Source of the DNA: Utricularia gibba
Lineage: Eukaryota > Streptophyta > Magnoliopsida > Lamiales > Lentibulariaceae
DNA length: 64,000 bases
Assembly (NCBI GenBank): GCA_002189035.1
Contig: NEEC01000008.1
Location: 2,480,001-2,544,000, forward strand
Direction: 5' to 3'
Shown: one piece after another, positions 44,695-57,587 of the stretch
How the letters are laid out: every line of letters begins with the position of its first letter
Position numbering within the stretch: the first letter of the stretch is position 1
Notes under the pieces: model-generated
Told to the model about the DNA's origin: nothing
Seen by the model: only the letters and a program-made list of their open reading frames with translations
Databases searched by the model: none
Translations under genes and position numbers: made by a program

Positions 44695-47600
44695 ATTATG
44701 GGAATTGGAGAGGAAAGGAAGGGAAAGGGAAGGATGTTGGGGAATGTGAGTCCAAGTCAAGTAACTGAGCCGAGAATGCGTGTGTGTGTGTGATTTGAGT
44801 AAAGATGTCCCTCCTGAGAAAGTGACTTTTTATGTGTGCTGTCAGCTTCGAAAAGGGATTTACTGTTTACCATCTCCAAAATCCAATACACTACATGCCG
44901 TCTGGTGCAATTATTCCACAAAACTACTTTCACATTCTGTGAAGAAAAGAAAACCCATGGGATTACGCAGCAAGCTGGTTTCCCACTTGATGCTGCTTCT
45001 GTCTATCAAAACGCATCTGTATTAAAACAAAAGCGTTTGTCTAATCCACCCTCCATTATTAGAGGCTTATGACTAGACACCACACGCACATGATCAGGAA
45101 GATGAAAACAATATAATAACTCTCAGACTCTGAATGTTGCTCCAAAAGTTGGTGTACATCGAGATCAGTTCACAATGATCAAATGTGTGTTCCTGCAACT
45201 GGAATTGGTTCTCATTGCAGAAGACCCCCCGGAGCCCGAGAATGTGGTGCAGAATGAGCATACGTATGTACCCTCATCGATTACCGATGCTTATTTTGTG
45301 CTTATCGAAGACGCCCATGATGTCCTGTGATTGTTCAAAACATGTCCCAAAATGCTTCAGACAGACTACTTGGGATGCGTTTTTTCACTCAACTGCTCTA
45401 AACACACAGCCCCAGAACGGAATGAAACCTTCCAAGACATGTAAATGGGAAGGAGAAGAGAAGGGTTTTAAGATGAAAGTAATGGGGATCAGGCAGCGCA
45501 TCTCGTTTGTGCGAGAGATGGAAAGGAAACCGTTGCTGTGTGTCAAGTGAAGTAATAATTCGTTGGCTTTCTGGGTAAAAAAGAGGAGTGGGCAAAGGGG
45601 CCACTTGGGGCTGGGGGATTGGGATGAGGGTGACATACCCACGTGTTGTTTGTCTCTCAGTAAGAATCAGCTATTTATTTACCATGATGAATTTCAACAC
45701 ACCCTCCCCTTTCTTACCAAAATCTCTAGAAACAAAAAAGTCACTTGGGAAATTTTCCCCAGGAAATTGTCCTAAAACTAGTGCTCTAATTTTGTGATTA
45801 CTAGTTTAGTGGTGTTGATAAAAAGAAAAAAAAGAAGCGTTTTTTGTGTTATAAATATATACTAAAAATGTTTCAAAAAAAAAACAGAAATTTTGAAATA
45901 TTCTATTTTTTTTTTTTTGGAATCACCCTCCTCAAGTGAGTATTATGGGAAATGCATCAAACATGAATTATCATTCAATATGTAGTACAAAAATGACCAT
46001 CAGTCAGAAACTATGTGATAAAAATTGTCATTCTATATGTAATTTTTTTGAGATAAATTGACAGTAACCAATTTTCTAATCTTGCAATTCCTTATCTTCC
46101 CTTCGGCATTGTCCAAATGGGTATGTATATTCAAAAATGATGAAATTTTCGTTTTTTCATTTTTTATAGTAAATTGACTTTTGCGTAGATATTGTCGTTT
46201 TTAGGTGAATTTGGAGGGGTTTAATGAGAGGTTAGGATTTGGATAGAGAAAGGTGTGAGATGTTTGGACTGAAGAAGTGGATCAAATCTCAAAGGCCTTA
46301 AATGGGCGTGGGCCCCTCCAGATAAGAGAGCTTACCAGATTTAGATTTTCGCTTTAAATATCGTCAACACGACTCTCATTTTCCCTCGTGTTCTAACAAT
46401 TGGATTTTGATGTCTTAAAGTGGGGGTTGACACATGAAAGTCCACTTATTTGGTACTCGAAAAATAGATTTATGTTACACTTCAAAAATATTGCGATATT
46501 TTATAAATTGTGATGATTCATATTGTAAATAATTTATATAATAATGAATTATCTGAAAAGATATAAATATGTTTTTATGGAAAATATTATTTAAAGAGAA
46601 TGTTTATTAGATATTTTATAATTAAATTCATATAAAATATTATCAAATATCATATATATATTTATATAATTTTATTAAACAATTAAAAATACACTATAGT
46701 ATATTCTGCATTTAAAACATATACAGTGTTTTAAAAAAAGTTTAAATTATTCTTTGACTTGAGTTGAATCATTTTTATAATATGTGGATTCAATAATTTT
46801 AATTATATTATTAAAATAATTTAAAAATAAAATTATTATTTCAACAAATTAAACTCATTGTATGATTGAGCCCATGATTTTAAAACACAGTGACTATGAA
46901 CTCTAAATAAGAAGAGGGTGATAAGTAAACTCATGTTTATACACATGAATGTTCATAACTTGAACATCTCAACTCATGCACAATATTAGCCTATAGTGTG
47001 TTTGTCACATTTTGGGGAGAAGAATTTGGATAATCAATTCTTTTTGAAAAATTAGAAATTAGGGTATTTCAGGTTTTAAAAAACAGAAGAATTTTTAAAT
47101 TTTCAAATTTTTTCTTACAAAAATATTTATAAATGGATTTTTCATGAAATAAAAATTATTCCAAAAGATGATAATATGACAAGTGAGGGGTTTTGGGAGG
47201 AAGATTCCCTCACCAAAAGATTTGAAAGGCAGGCTGCAATGAAACGATAACGAAGGTATAGCAGCGAAGAACAATTCCAAAAGGAGATGATGCTTTTCGC
47301 TCAAGCAGCTGCCATGGAGACGGAGGACGTCGGCGCATCTGATTCTCCTCTGATGGTTGGGAAGAGATGGCATTATCATCACCACAACCTGGGCTTGCGT
47401 TTGCTGTGGAAGAATCAAACTTTAATGCCCGACTCAACTGTTCATGATGATTTGAGAAGAAAAAAATGATAGAAGCTTGCAAGGAAATCGACCATAAGTC
47501 ATATGGAATTACGAAGTGGATGATCAGATGAAGAAACCAGTGAGACGGAGACTTCACATGGTGCCAAGTGAGAGTCGGCCCTTTCATTGGGACCGTCGAA

Positions 47601-48413
47601 GGTGGCAGGGAGAAGTAGAACAGAACTACGATTTTAGGGAAAGTTGTGGCTGTCAGAATTAATACATGCCTGGTTTTGTTACCTAAATCATTATCACTTG
47701 TAGTTGATTTGACCCAACCTTCTGTTCTCTGCATTCTTTGCAACTTAGAGGTTGTTTTTTGCTCCATTCAAAAACCAGCTCCATGTGCTCAGCTCACTGG
47801 GCGGGTTTGCTGGAGAAAAAATAGATGCTTTGCTACTCAAAACCCACAAAAGAACAAGCTCCTTATAATACCAGATCTTGACACAACAATGCAACTTCGT
47901 TCGATAATAGAAGGAAACATCCCATCCATCAGCTGGAACTGTGGTCCACGTTGCGCGGGTGTGGCTTCCCACGGAGAATAATTTGCTGACACAAGTTTAA
48001 GGCAGTTGGTTCAGTAGCCCATGTTCAATGTTTCCTTGTTTTACCCAACTCCATGTGCTCATCTTTCTGTCACCTTCAATTTCGGCCCCTGGACTTATCT
48101 GCAGACACTTGAAACTGTGCATTCAATGGGGTTTCATCCCAGTTAAACACACACATCCCGATGGTGTCTGCATTCTGAACCCTGACTCACGCCGGGTCAC
48201 CTTGCCTTTGTATGTATAGCAATTTTGTGAACACAAGAATGTGATGTAGTACCATAAGAGTTGGAAGTAGTCGTACAAATGTTTCATCAAACACAGCTCT
48301 AAAGATGTCAGAGGAGAAGCAAAATACAGTAACTGATGTCCATAAGCTTCAAAATGTCTTCTGTGGCTATGGTTAGTGTTGCTGGATGAATTGACTATGA
48401 AGGCACAGAGGTT
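44695..48413. other. Spacer between the EPFL and folate transporter genes
   Basis: No gene can be supported. Positions 46380-47130 are very AT-rich. A minus-strand ORF of 185 codons at 47210-47767 and several around 45185-45797 have no recognisable domain and overlap other frames. The left end should hold the EPFL promoter. Confidence 0.45.
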
Positions 48414-50438
48414 TCAGTTGGATTTCATCTCAATGTCAGATGCCTCCCTTGATCCACCATCAAAATTGTCTTGAGGAAGGAGGTGCAGAAGCGGCAATGG
48501 CAACAGAGAACTCAGATTGCAGAGAATTATGAGCAGAGCTAGATGCTGAAATTTGTCTTTTGTGACACCAAGGACCTTGGTTAGTCCAGCTCCCATCAAG
48601 CCGCCTACTACACTCCCACCGTTCGATATAGACATCAACGTTGCAAAAAGCGTCGCCTCCATACCCTCAGGGCAGAGTTTTGCAGCAAGTACAAGAACAG
48701 GCATGAACGAGACCTGATAGAGAAGCCCATTTCATTAGAAAGGGGAACAAGCTAATAAAATAGGAATGATGGAAAGAGGAGGATGGATACCTGTGCAAGA
48801 ACAGTTATTATCAAGGAGTCACCCATGGCAAACCACTCGTCGTTTATACCCAATGCTCGATTCAGTCTAGAGACAAGCACAACCTGAGAGATCATACACA
48901 ACCCGGTTGAGGGAAATCATGCTTAGGAAGGTTGAAAGGAATCAGGAATCAAAGGAGCATGATACCATACTTGAGTCATCCCAAGAGCAGAACCAAGTAT
49001 AGTAGTTACGAGAAATATCCTTCTTAAAGGGACAGCTTTCAAGAAACCGTTGTAAATTCCAACACCAACAAGAGATGCAATTGAGGTGACAAGCTTCACT
49101 CGTCCCAAAAACTCAGGAGTGAAACCAAGCATATTTGTGCTGGAAAGTAAGTAAACTCGAGATTCGGAAGTAGAAAAGAAATGGAATCATAATGGTGACC
49201 AGAAAGGAACGTACGTGAAATAAAACATGGCAGATTCTGAGTGTGGCGTTGCTTGCCAAAGGAAAATGAACAGTGAGGGAAGGAAGACATTGGGTTCCTT
49301 CAAAGCAATCCACAACTGTCTCATACTATCTTTCGAGGTTGTTTTATAGCTATTAGTCTCCAATAACATGTTTGTTCCACTGCGTGAGTGAGTAACTCGC
49401 TGCTCCTTCACAAGGAATGCCACTGCAGATGTTAACAGGGGAAGCATTGCAGTTAACCCGAAGACGTACCTGCATGTTATCATAGTTAATGAATTCCTTC
49501 AGTGAAGTAGAAATTTTAGGAATATGCAGTATACCTCACTCCATAGGTATCCACCAAGGAGCCGCTGAAGTAAGAACTTACAATACCCCCAAAAGCAGAC
49601 GAGCCCCAGCATAAGGACTGTAAAGATCCTGACACACTTTGCGACTCACCACGGGCCCTCTCAACAACCATCGAATCCACAACCTATAGAACACAAGGAG
49701 ATGCACACGTATAAAAAGAGAACATGTGGTGTAGCGAACACCGGTATTCATACAACTAACCAAGGCAAAAAGAGTTTGCAGAAATGTTTGAAATCATTAT
49801 GCAAATACCCATATTCAAAGGCAAAAGCAATAATGACTCACCACATCAGAAAATGCCACAGAAAGAGATCCAATAAATATGCAAAAGGCTACTCCATATT
49901 TACTGTTGACAAAAGCTGCCATCAAACTCCAGGAGAAGGCACCTAAGAGCCCTGATAAAACTAAGTAGGACCGCCGCCGATATCCAAAAAGTGGTAAAGA
50001 ATCACTAGAAAAAAAAAAAGGCGTGACAAGCAGTTTAGAAACAATTACAAAGAGGAATAATCATGGAAATTTGGCACACCTGATGAAGCCATAGAGAGGT
50101 TTCACCAACCATGGCAAAGATGATACACCAGAAATGACAGCTGTCTAGTCAGTCAAGTGAACATGTGAGTCCTTACTCCAAAACAAACGAAATAGTTAAA
50201 TAACGAGTTTAATTTCCCTAACAACCTCTGATGATCCAATTTAGAATGCAACAGACGGAAAGAGGAATAGTACCTCGGCAGGGTCAAGATGCAGATCATC
50301 TTTCAAGTAGAAATTTACAGCAAGCCTAGACAGACCCAATACACCCTGCACAAAATACACCATTGCCACAGCAATGTTGTCAGGAGATAACTCCACTCCA
50401 AAGAAAGTAGATTTCATTGAATTTCTTCTCCTCCGCAT
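48414..50438 (-). CDS. Folate-biopterin transporter family protein (FBT2-like)
   Basis: FBT proteins are membrane carriers of the major facilitator type that move folates or pterins. About eight exons can be followed to the stop at 48414. Conserved blocks in order are [99 protein letters not shown] and [15 protein letters not shown]. Length is near 490 residues with 11-12 hydrophobic spans. The N-terminus is uncertain: Met at 50438 ([10 protein letters not shown]) is the first that fits, while an upstream leader exon near 51240-51360 joins in a frame with no usable ATG. No plastid transit peptide is evident, unlike FBT1. Confidence 0.9.
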
Positions 50439-52175
50439 CAGTTTTTTAATGAATGAAGCGCTATCAATCGTGATGGTCGTGAAAGAAACACTGCTCCCTA
50501 CACCACAATGATCAAAATAAGTGTCAGATACCAAGAATCTCATTTTTTTCCTTCAACAGTATAACTTAGCCAGACCCAAGTCCCATATGAGAGAACGCAT
50601 TGGTAAAAAAATTGGAGCAACGAAAGCAAGAAACCCGTCTTCCATGTCTATGAAGCATTGCAAAGAAATTCCAGTCAGAGTAATTTCTTTTTATTTGATT
50701 TTGATGCATAATTTTGTATTTGTCATCATTTATCTTCTTAAACGAATGTGATTAACAACCATTATCGATGTTCATCATCTAACATATTCACTATTAATTG
50801 ATTCTAATTCACTGAATTCATACTTAATACTATTTGAATTATTATCATTTTTTGGGGTTCTTAATCTTTCCCCTCACGAGGTTTCATTCTCAGAACTCAT
50901 CTACACAGATAAAAGAATTTCCTATGCAATATACTTTGCTACTAAATCGTAAGGATTCAAAAACAGATTTGCCACAAAGTAACACCAGAAAAATTGTCGA
51001 CACTGCAGAAATCTGGAATCCAGCCAACCATAACTTTCTTGCCAGATTTTCCATTCAAAATGCCCAAAACCCAGGTGAAACTAGACATTAAAATGAAACA
51101 TTTTGCCAGAACAAATCTCAAAATTATTAAGAAACCAAACGCAGTAAAATTTTACGTTTTCATAACAGCAAGACATTGCAGAAACCATTTGAAGTAGAAC
51201 TTTTAATCTTTTCTGAAACAATTATCCCGTTTACCTGAGTTTCGTTCATTCTTCCCCTTTCTTCATCATTCCTTGGCCCTCAAAATTCGTCCCTGCTTAA
51301 ATCCCATTGCCAATCCATTCATCTGCTCATCGAAGACACCCTGATTCCTAAAAAAAATCACATTTTTTACCGCGTTTCTTGGTCATATAGATTGTATGCA
51401 AGTCGTCATCGGAAAACTACTCTTAACAAGTGTTCAACACTAATCCTTACCCCACTTTATGGCATCCAGGCAGGGATCTTTCCTCCAAGCTCTCTCTTGA
51501 GCGCTGTAGTCTGAAGGAAGACTTTCAATCTCTCTTCCGTACATTAAAAAACGGGCTTCTAGTTGCTTTTTTGTTGTGTTTAATTTTATTATTTTCACCT
51601 TAACCAATTGAAGAACAATTATGTCAATCTTAAAAAAAAGAAAAAAGAAAAAAGAAAAAAGAAGTAAATTTGAATTACCCTAAAAAAAAAAGAAGTATAA
51701 TACAATCATAATTTATTTATACCTGAATTTTGATTTATCCTTAAATTTTAAATTCATTATTTCAAGAAACATTTGTTTTAAAAAAACAAAAGATATAAAT
51801 CATAATCAAATTACTCAACACACAAATTGATCATACCATCCATTTACGATTTTTTAACTATTTAAAATACTAGTGAATAAATTGTAATAAGGTCAACGCT
51901 TAGCTGACATTACATGGCACAATGTGATACCTACAAATTAAGGATCGCCCTCGTGCCTACAAATTTGATGCCTTCCAACAAAAGGCTCCAGAGTTAGCTT
52001 AGCGCTGCCCCAAGGCTACCAACTGAATCAATGTGCTGCCGCCTCACGATTGAACCAGACACCTCACCTTTGGCTATGATACAACGGGATGTATATGCAG
52101 ATGTTGCTTCCTTCACTGGCATGCTGCTGCTACATGGTAGTGTACAAGGAATCATTCAAGCTTCCCCTTTTTGCT
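50439..52175. other. Spacer between the folate transporter and CAP-H2 genes
   Basis: The stretch 51230-51540 is less AT-rich and has a donor-like CTCAG|GTAAAC (minus strand, near 51235). It may be the transporter's leader exon. The remainder is AT-rich, with a GAAAAAA repeat. The right end should hold the CAP-H2 3' untranslated region. Confidence 0.45.
51632..51664. repeat. (GAAAAAA)n short tandem repeat
   Basis: Four G-spaced A runs of six to eight bases form a simple heptamer repeat. Confidence 0.8.
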
Positions 52176-55169
52176 TCAGGCAAAGTTGATGGATTTTCGC
52201 CTTTTCTTGCCCTCAGGGGTGAATCCACCGCTGCCTGATTTACCACCCTTTCCTCGGAACCTCAATGTCATTGATGATGATCGTTGAGGAGATGATTTCC
52301 GGGGAGGGTGTTTGTTCACTGGGGAAGATTCCAAGCGCTTTTTAGGCACTGGCACCCCTTTCTCACTTGTGTTGCTGCCAACCAGACGAACATAAAATGG
52401 ATTCGCAGTTGAGTGGCATGATGATGCAACTGCGCTGGTTCTTACAAAATCAACATCTCCACCGTTGACCTGAAATTAGTGGAATAATGCATACAAAATT
52501 GGTTCATGCCAGAGTGTGCTCGCAGGTCTCATACACATAAATGGTGTGCCAGCTCGTTAAGAAGTGTTTTTTCCTTGGGAGTGTAGAAGATTACCAATTG
52601 CAGGATAGCGGAAAAAGTCCTTGCCACATCGTACTTTGTCCGGCCCTTGACTACATCTGCAAACGACATAGACTTTTCGGCATCTCCTTCCTCGGACAGC
52701 TTATCCAGAACAGTTTCACCATATTTATGGATGTCGAATGGTGATCGTGCATCCTGCCATTGGCAGTTATCATGTCAAAGCAGAAACTTTTGGAGGTTTA
52801 AACCTGAAGTAACTCACTTGTTCCTCCAATGTCTCCTCAATTCTTTGTTTCCAATTGGAAACCTTGACAGATAATTCCGACTGCATCATATTTTCATCAA
52901 GGGTTGCTAGAAGAGCATCCTACAAAAAGATGTCAGACGAACATGACATTGACTCAAAGGAAGAGTATTTAAAGTTCTCTCTATGTTCTCACCAAGTGGG
53001 AACGGCACAAATCTTCAAGGCTGATCTCAATTTCTGGATCTTTATTCTGCACAACACAGAACTAAAAGGGTAACCATAAAGTTTCACAATTTTAAGGAGA
53101 TTAATACAAGAAAATATGCATACAGTGCCTTCGTGCCGAGGTGCATCCCCATCGCTGCATGCATTACTATGAAAATCAACATCAGGTGGTCCCACTTCTT
53201 GATCGTCCTCACAATATTCCTCATCCTCCATGATGTTTTCACGACTATAAGATGCAATGTTTACTTTTGACCCCTCATATACTAATGATTGTCGCAGCTG
53301 CAAATCACGGGTTAAATTCAAGAAAGAGAAATAATATGGAAAAACTTGGTATGCAAAAATAGCAACCTTTTCGTACAATGGAAGAGGCTGAGATATTCCC
53401 CCTGCTTTTGAAACTGCTTGCCTTGCTTCGAATGCTTCAGCCAAACTTGAGTTAATACAGCCATGGATTTTTGCCAGGGGAAACTCTGCCGTCAAAGGAT
53501 GATGCTTCCTAGAATCACGCCTTCCTTTAGCTTTCACTGCATAGAAATCGATCAGAAAAGATTCGCAAAATACTGGAATAGTGAGATGAAATAGACCAGG
53601 AGAACCTTTTTTATACGGCTTTACTTTTAAAGTCCCTGGCTCGTGGGGATTTAGAGGTTTCCATGGATCATCATCCTCATCAGAATCCTTATTTCCAGAT
53701 TCTAAATGTTGATAATTATTTTCATATTCTCCATTTTTATTACCGTGAGATAGATCTGCTTCAAAACATCTCATATCATCATCACTTGACTCATGCCCGA
53801 GATCATCACAATGTGATTGAGTTGCATAAGCATCCTGCTTCTTTTTAATAGAAAACTTAACTGGAGTGTTGATGGTATGCCTGCTTGGTGAATGGAAGCT
53901 TTTCTGGTCTTTGAAGACCATTGAACTTCTCCAACTAATATTAGTGTTACCCTTTCCAGAACATTCAAGAATACTGTCGACTGCAACAGCATCCATAGGA
54001 TCCAGAAGAATGAAATCTCGGTAAACACTACTGGTGGCTAACTGCAGCGTTGAAAACAATTTACATTATTTCATAACAGCCATAACCACAGGATGGGGTG
54101 GGGGAACTTATTTACCAGATAGGATTCCAATTCCTCAGAATCGGCACCAATATCCATGCATTCACCTTCAAGCATAGCTAGATTAGCAGGGGCCTTGAAT
54201 AGATATTTGGGTGTAGCATCCCTAGAGATGGTACAATCGAGCATATTTTCAGGGTCCACTGCAACATGAGTTGACGAAATTTAATGTCATACACGAACGC
54301 AAAAAAGCAAGGAATGTGGATATATACTTACCAGAAAAATCATCAAAAACGAAAAATAAATCAGCAACATCATCCTTTGAAGACTGTGTATTTGCATTTT
54401 GTTGAGTAGTTTCACCAGAGACCTGGTCCTCTCGACTGCGGCGGAGAAAAGCCAATTAAAACTTTTTCCAAAATCACACTTTAAAGGACAAAATATTAAA
54501 GTCCAGTCCACATGAATGACTTCAGCGGTCCTCATCTGTTGGTCCTTATATGGACATCTCTATGAACGTTCATATCGTAGAACATATATATATATATTAT
54601 TACACTTCCACGCATTACTAACACCATCACCCTCTCAAAGATAGTACCCTCAACGCTACAAAGGAAAGTAACAATGAGTTGCAAACCTCTGACATCGATA
54701 AATTAAGCCATTTTGTGACTACTTTATTATGAGTTGCTGCACAGTGTAATTATGAACCAAGATGGGATGGTAATCAGAGATCTTCAAACCTTTTCTCGGA
54801 AATGAAATCCAACGCTTGAAGTACCAATGAATACAAATACTCCACCTTTCTACCATACACCTGCACAGACCCCTGAAGCAGCAATGCAGCTACATGTTCC
54901 AGCCAACAAAAAAACAGACTTCACGAATTTACTCAGTAAAAAGGAAAAGGAAAGAAATAAATAAAAAAAACGTTATCACCTTCAGCAAAATTAACAGTGA
55001 ATATCTCAGCATCCTCAATGGAAATGTGTCCCGAGCACACGTTTAGCAAATACTCGTCCAAATTCTTGCCCAAATCAACTGCCCAGTTGGATTTTAGGTC
55101 ACGAGCAGGCTGCACGGATTGAAGGATTCTTCCAGGTGAAGATTCGATATTTCCGTTCCCGCTATTCAT
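52176..55169 (-). CDS. CAPH2: Condensin II complex subunit H2 (CAP-H2/NCAPH2)
   Basis: CAP-H2 is the kleisin-type subunit that closes the condensin II ring, acting in chromosome condensation and nuclear organisation; the Arabidopsis protein is also known from excess-boron sensitivity (HEB2). About eleven exons run from ATG at 55169 to TGA at 52176. The N-terminal SMC-binding part reads [20 protein letters not shown], then [20 protein letters not shown] and [13 protein letters not shown]. The middle has [16 protein letters not shown] and the CAP-H2 hallmark [20 protein letters not shown]. The winged-helix end shows [29 protein letters not shown] and [12 protein letters not shown]. The last exon ends in a basic serine-rich tail with [10 protein letters not shown]. 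Phase was checked at most junctions. The gene is divergent from the p24 gene with 679 bases between starts. Confidence 0.94.
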
Positions 55170-55191
55170 CCCGCGCGCATCTGCTAGCAGT

Positions 55192-55199
55192 TGACGTCA
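55192..55199. promoter_or_regulatory. Palindromic bZIP site TGACGTCA next to the CAP-H2 start
   Basis: This exact 8-base palindrome lies 22 bases upstream of the CAP-H2 ATG, so it may be in the leader rather than the promoter. TGA-type or other bZIP factors bind this sequence. Confidence 0.4.
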
Positions 55200-55317
55200 T
55201 TGATAATCATAGCACCGAGGCCGACCACGGAACACGGCGAAAACAAGATGCTCCGCTAGCCTAGCGCGAGCAAACTGTGCGTGAGAGAGAGTGAGACGAG
55301 TGCGCGTGGTTTCAGAA

Positions 55318-55325
55318 TTTCCCGC
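55318..55325 (+). promoter_or_regulatory. E2F site TTTCCCGC in the CAP-H2 promoter
   Basis: This is an exact match to the E2F consensus TTTSSCGC, about 150 bases upstream of the CAP-H2 ATG. It fits cell-cycle control of a condensin gene. Binding is inferred. Confidence 0.5.
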
Positions 55326-55388
55326 TCTGCACATGGCTTGAACCAGACAGACGGGGTTTTGAAAGTTCAGGATTTCCTGCTCGAGACA

Positions 55389-55453
55389 TGGGCTTCAATT
55401 AGGGTTATTGGGCCAGGCCTGCTGAAAAATGAAAGTCCTAAATTATATGGGCC
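55389..55453. promoter_or_regulatory. Site II and telo-box-like cluster between the CAP-H2 and p24 genes
   Basis: TGGGCTT is at 55389-55395, TTAGGGTTA (telo-box-like on the minus strand) at 55399-55407, TGGGCC at 55409-55414 and again at 55448-55453. This is the same combination seen before the CHR12-like gene. It lies 220-285 bases from the CAP-H2 ATG and about 400 from the p24 ATG. Confidence 0.5.
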
Positions 55454-55729
55454 TACTTAAATACGATTTAGTAATTTTTATAAAAAAAATTAAAATTTTT
55501 AGAAATATTAAATTTAAATAAAAATATTATATTTTATACTTTTTATATGATTTAATTAATTATAAAAATAATTCATTCAAAATTATGGATTAAACTTAAT
55601 TTTGCGATATGATTTGTCAGTTTTGACACGTGTGGAGATCTATTTTTAGTCTGGACTCATGACTTTTGTAGGGGTATTTGCGTCCATGGACTGTGCATTA
55701 CCAACGTTGGCGTGGCTGCGTTGTTTCAT

Positions 55730-55748
55730 CCAATGAGATTTTGCCACG
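55730..55748 (+). promoter_or_regulatory. ER-stress response element (CCAAT-N9-CCACG) upstream of the p24 gene
   Basis: CCAAT at 55730-55734, nine bases, then CCACG at 55744-55748 match the ERSE-I layout exactly. The downstream half continues as CCACGTC, a core recognised by ER-stress bZIP factors with NF-Y at CCAAT. It lies about 100 bases upstream of the p24 ATG, a fitting position for a secretory-pathway gene. Confidence 0.6.
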
Positions 55749-55848
55749 TCGGTCTGCGGAAACGACATCGTATCGACGTTGGTGGCTCTCCATTTTTTTT
55801 TCCTTATCGACCGGGATCGGAAATCAGATTTTGTGTTGCGACTGCAAG

Positions 55849-57587
55849 ATGGTGTCTGGTCAGCGCTGGGGCTATGCATCTCCCGCCTGCTTCTTGGTTT
55901 GGCTCATTTTCGTGAGGTCGATTACCAGCGTATCGGCCCTCTCAGTGACGGTGAACAACGAGGAGTGCGTGTATGAGTACGTGCTGTATGACGGCGACAC
56001 TGTCTCAGGGAACTTTGTTGTCGTAGATCATGAAATCTTCTGGGGCTCCAATCACCCAGGAATTGACTTCACTGTAATGCCTCTCCTTCTCTATTTCTCT
56101 GTTAGTTTTTTTTTATTTTATCGTTTATTAGAGAACTCCCAGGCCATCTTGGCTGTTGATGAGTTTTTTTTTCGGGAAACTATCTTTTTGTTTATTTTTC
56201 CGGTTTGGCAGTGTTATTTTCGATGAACCTGAACTTGGATTGCGCGGATTTTGTCTTAGTTTTGTGAATTTCAATTCTCTATCAGTTGCAGTGTGGTTTT
56301 TATCCATGAATAATGTTTTCCATAAGTAGGCAACCTTGTTATGTGTTCTAAAAGCTCAAGTCATTTGCTTTTGGTCAGCCCCATGTAGCTCACGTTTCAT
56401 TATTGATTTATGGTTTGTTTTCGATCTAATCCGCTATCCCTGGACTGGTTCTTATCTCATATTACTTATGTCATGTACTCGTGAGAGGGCTCATAAGTTA
56501 CTTCTTCTTAATTCTGTACACTCTGCACTTGGTTCTTATCTCATATTACTCACAGCTTCTATTAGTGACACAGCTGTTGCCTGCATTACTAGTGTAGTAT
56601 GGAAAAAAGGTTGGACCACCCCCCCCCCCTCCCTGTAGTTTTGATTTTTGAAGTTGAAGACTTCTTTACTTTCTTGAAGGTGATATATTTCACTCAGCTT
56701 ATTGTTTTCTGTGCCATGTGTTGAGTGGAGCTTAATTCCAACGAAGGGATTAAGTGGTATGAATTATAGTTGAAATATATCTTATCTTGCTGATTTTTGC
56801 TCTCGGAATAGGTCACTTCTCCTGCTGGTAATGCTGTGCACACGCTGAAAGGAACGTCTGGAGACAAATTTGAGTTCAAGGCTCCTCGAAGTGGAATGTA
56901 TAAATTTTGCTTTCACAATCCTTATTCTACTCCTGAAACAGTTTCGTTCTATATCCATGTTGGCCACATTCCCAGTGAACATGATCTTGCCAAGGATGGT
57001 TAGTTCGTCGTTTATACCTTTTTTTATCAGTAATCGTTTATACCTTTTTATTCTACTTTGCATAGGCCTCCTTCAAAATGAGATTCATTTTACTCGTTTT
57101 TTTTTCTTTTGTCCCCGGTTTTCCAATTTCAGAGCATTTGGACCCTATTAACGTGAAGATTGCTAAACTTAGAGAAGCACTTGAATCTGTTATCTCTGAG
57201 CAAAAGTACTTGAAAGCACGTGATGAGCGCCACCGCCGCAGTATGAACCTTGTTTGTTTATTCTCATTTCTCAATGCTTTTTGGAGTTGAAAAAAATATA
57301 TATATTAGAACGATCTTAATTTGTCGGTAGATTGATACTGGAGAATATATTCAACGCGGTCGCTGTGGTTACTGCTGCCCCATAGGACTTGCCCTTCATA
57401 TTTTATCCTGCACATTGACATGAATATTTGACACCTCAAATCTCTTCCTGCAGCAAATGAAAGCACTGCAAGCCGTGTGATTGGTTACTCTGTGGTCGAA
57501 TATGTGTTACTTGCGGGCGTAAGCACCCTGCAGGCATTCTATATTCGCCATTTGTTCAGCAAGTCGGTTGCTTATAACCGTGTTTGA
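55849..57587 (+). CDS. p24 family cargo receptor, beta subfamily (emp24/GOLD)
   Basis: p24 proteins cycle between ER and Golgi in COPI/COPII vesicles and sort cargo such as GPI-anchored proteins. Four exons keep phase: 55849-56073, 56812-56998, 57133-57240 and 57454-57587, giving 217 residues. A signal peptide comes first (CFLVWLIFVRSITSVSA). The GOLD domain has ECVYEYVLYDGDTVSGNFVV, two cysteines (the second in MYKFCFHNP), and PETVSFYIHVGHIP. A coiled coil follows (VKIAKLREALESVISEQKYL), then ERHRRTNEST, a membrane span (YVLLAGVSTLQAFYI) and the short cytosolic tail RHLFSKSVAYNRV, which matches Arabidopsis p24beta3. The tail lacks a dilysine ER-retrieval signal. Identification is firm. Confidence 0.95.

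Noticed and set aside
45175-45330. Small plus-strand ORF reading AEDPPEPENVVQNEHTYVP
   Set aside because: It is only about 51 codons long, with no context, no family and no conservation evidence.
47210-47767. 185-codon minus-strand ORF
   Set aside because: It has no recognisable domain, uneven composition and overlapping ORFs on both strands, so chance is the simplest explanation.
50439-50543. Upstream Met for the folate transporter (MRFLVSD)
   Set aside because: The sequence between it and the conserved start contains a good splice acceptor (GTGTAG), so this part is most likely intron.
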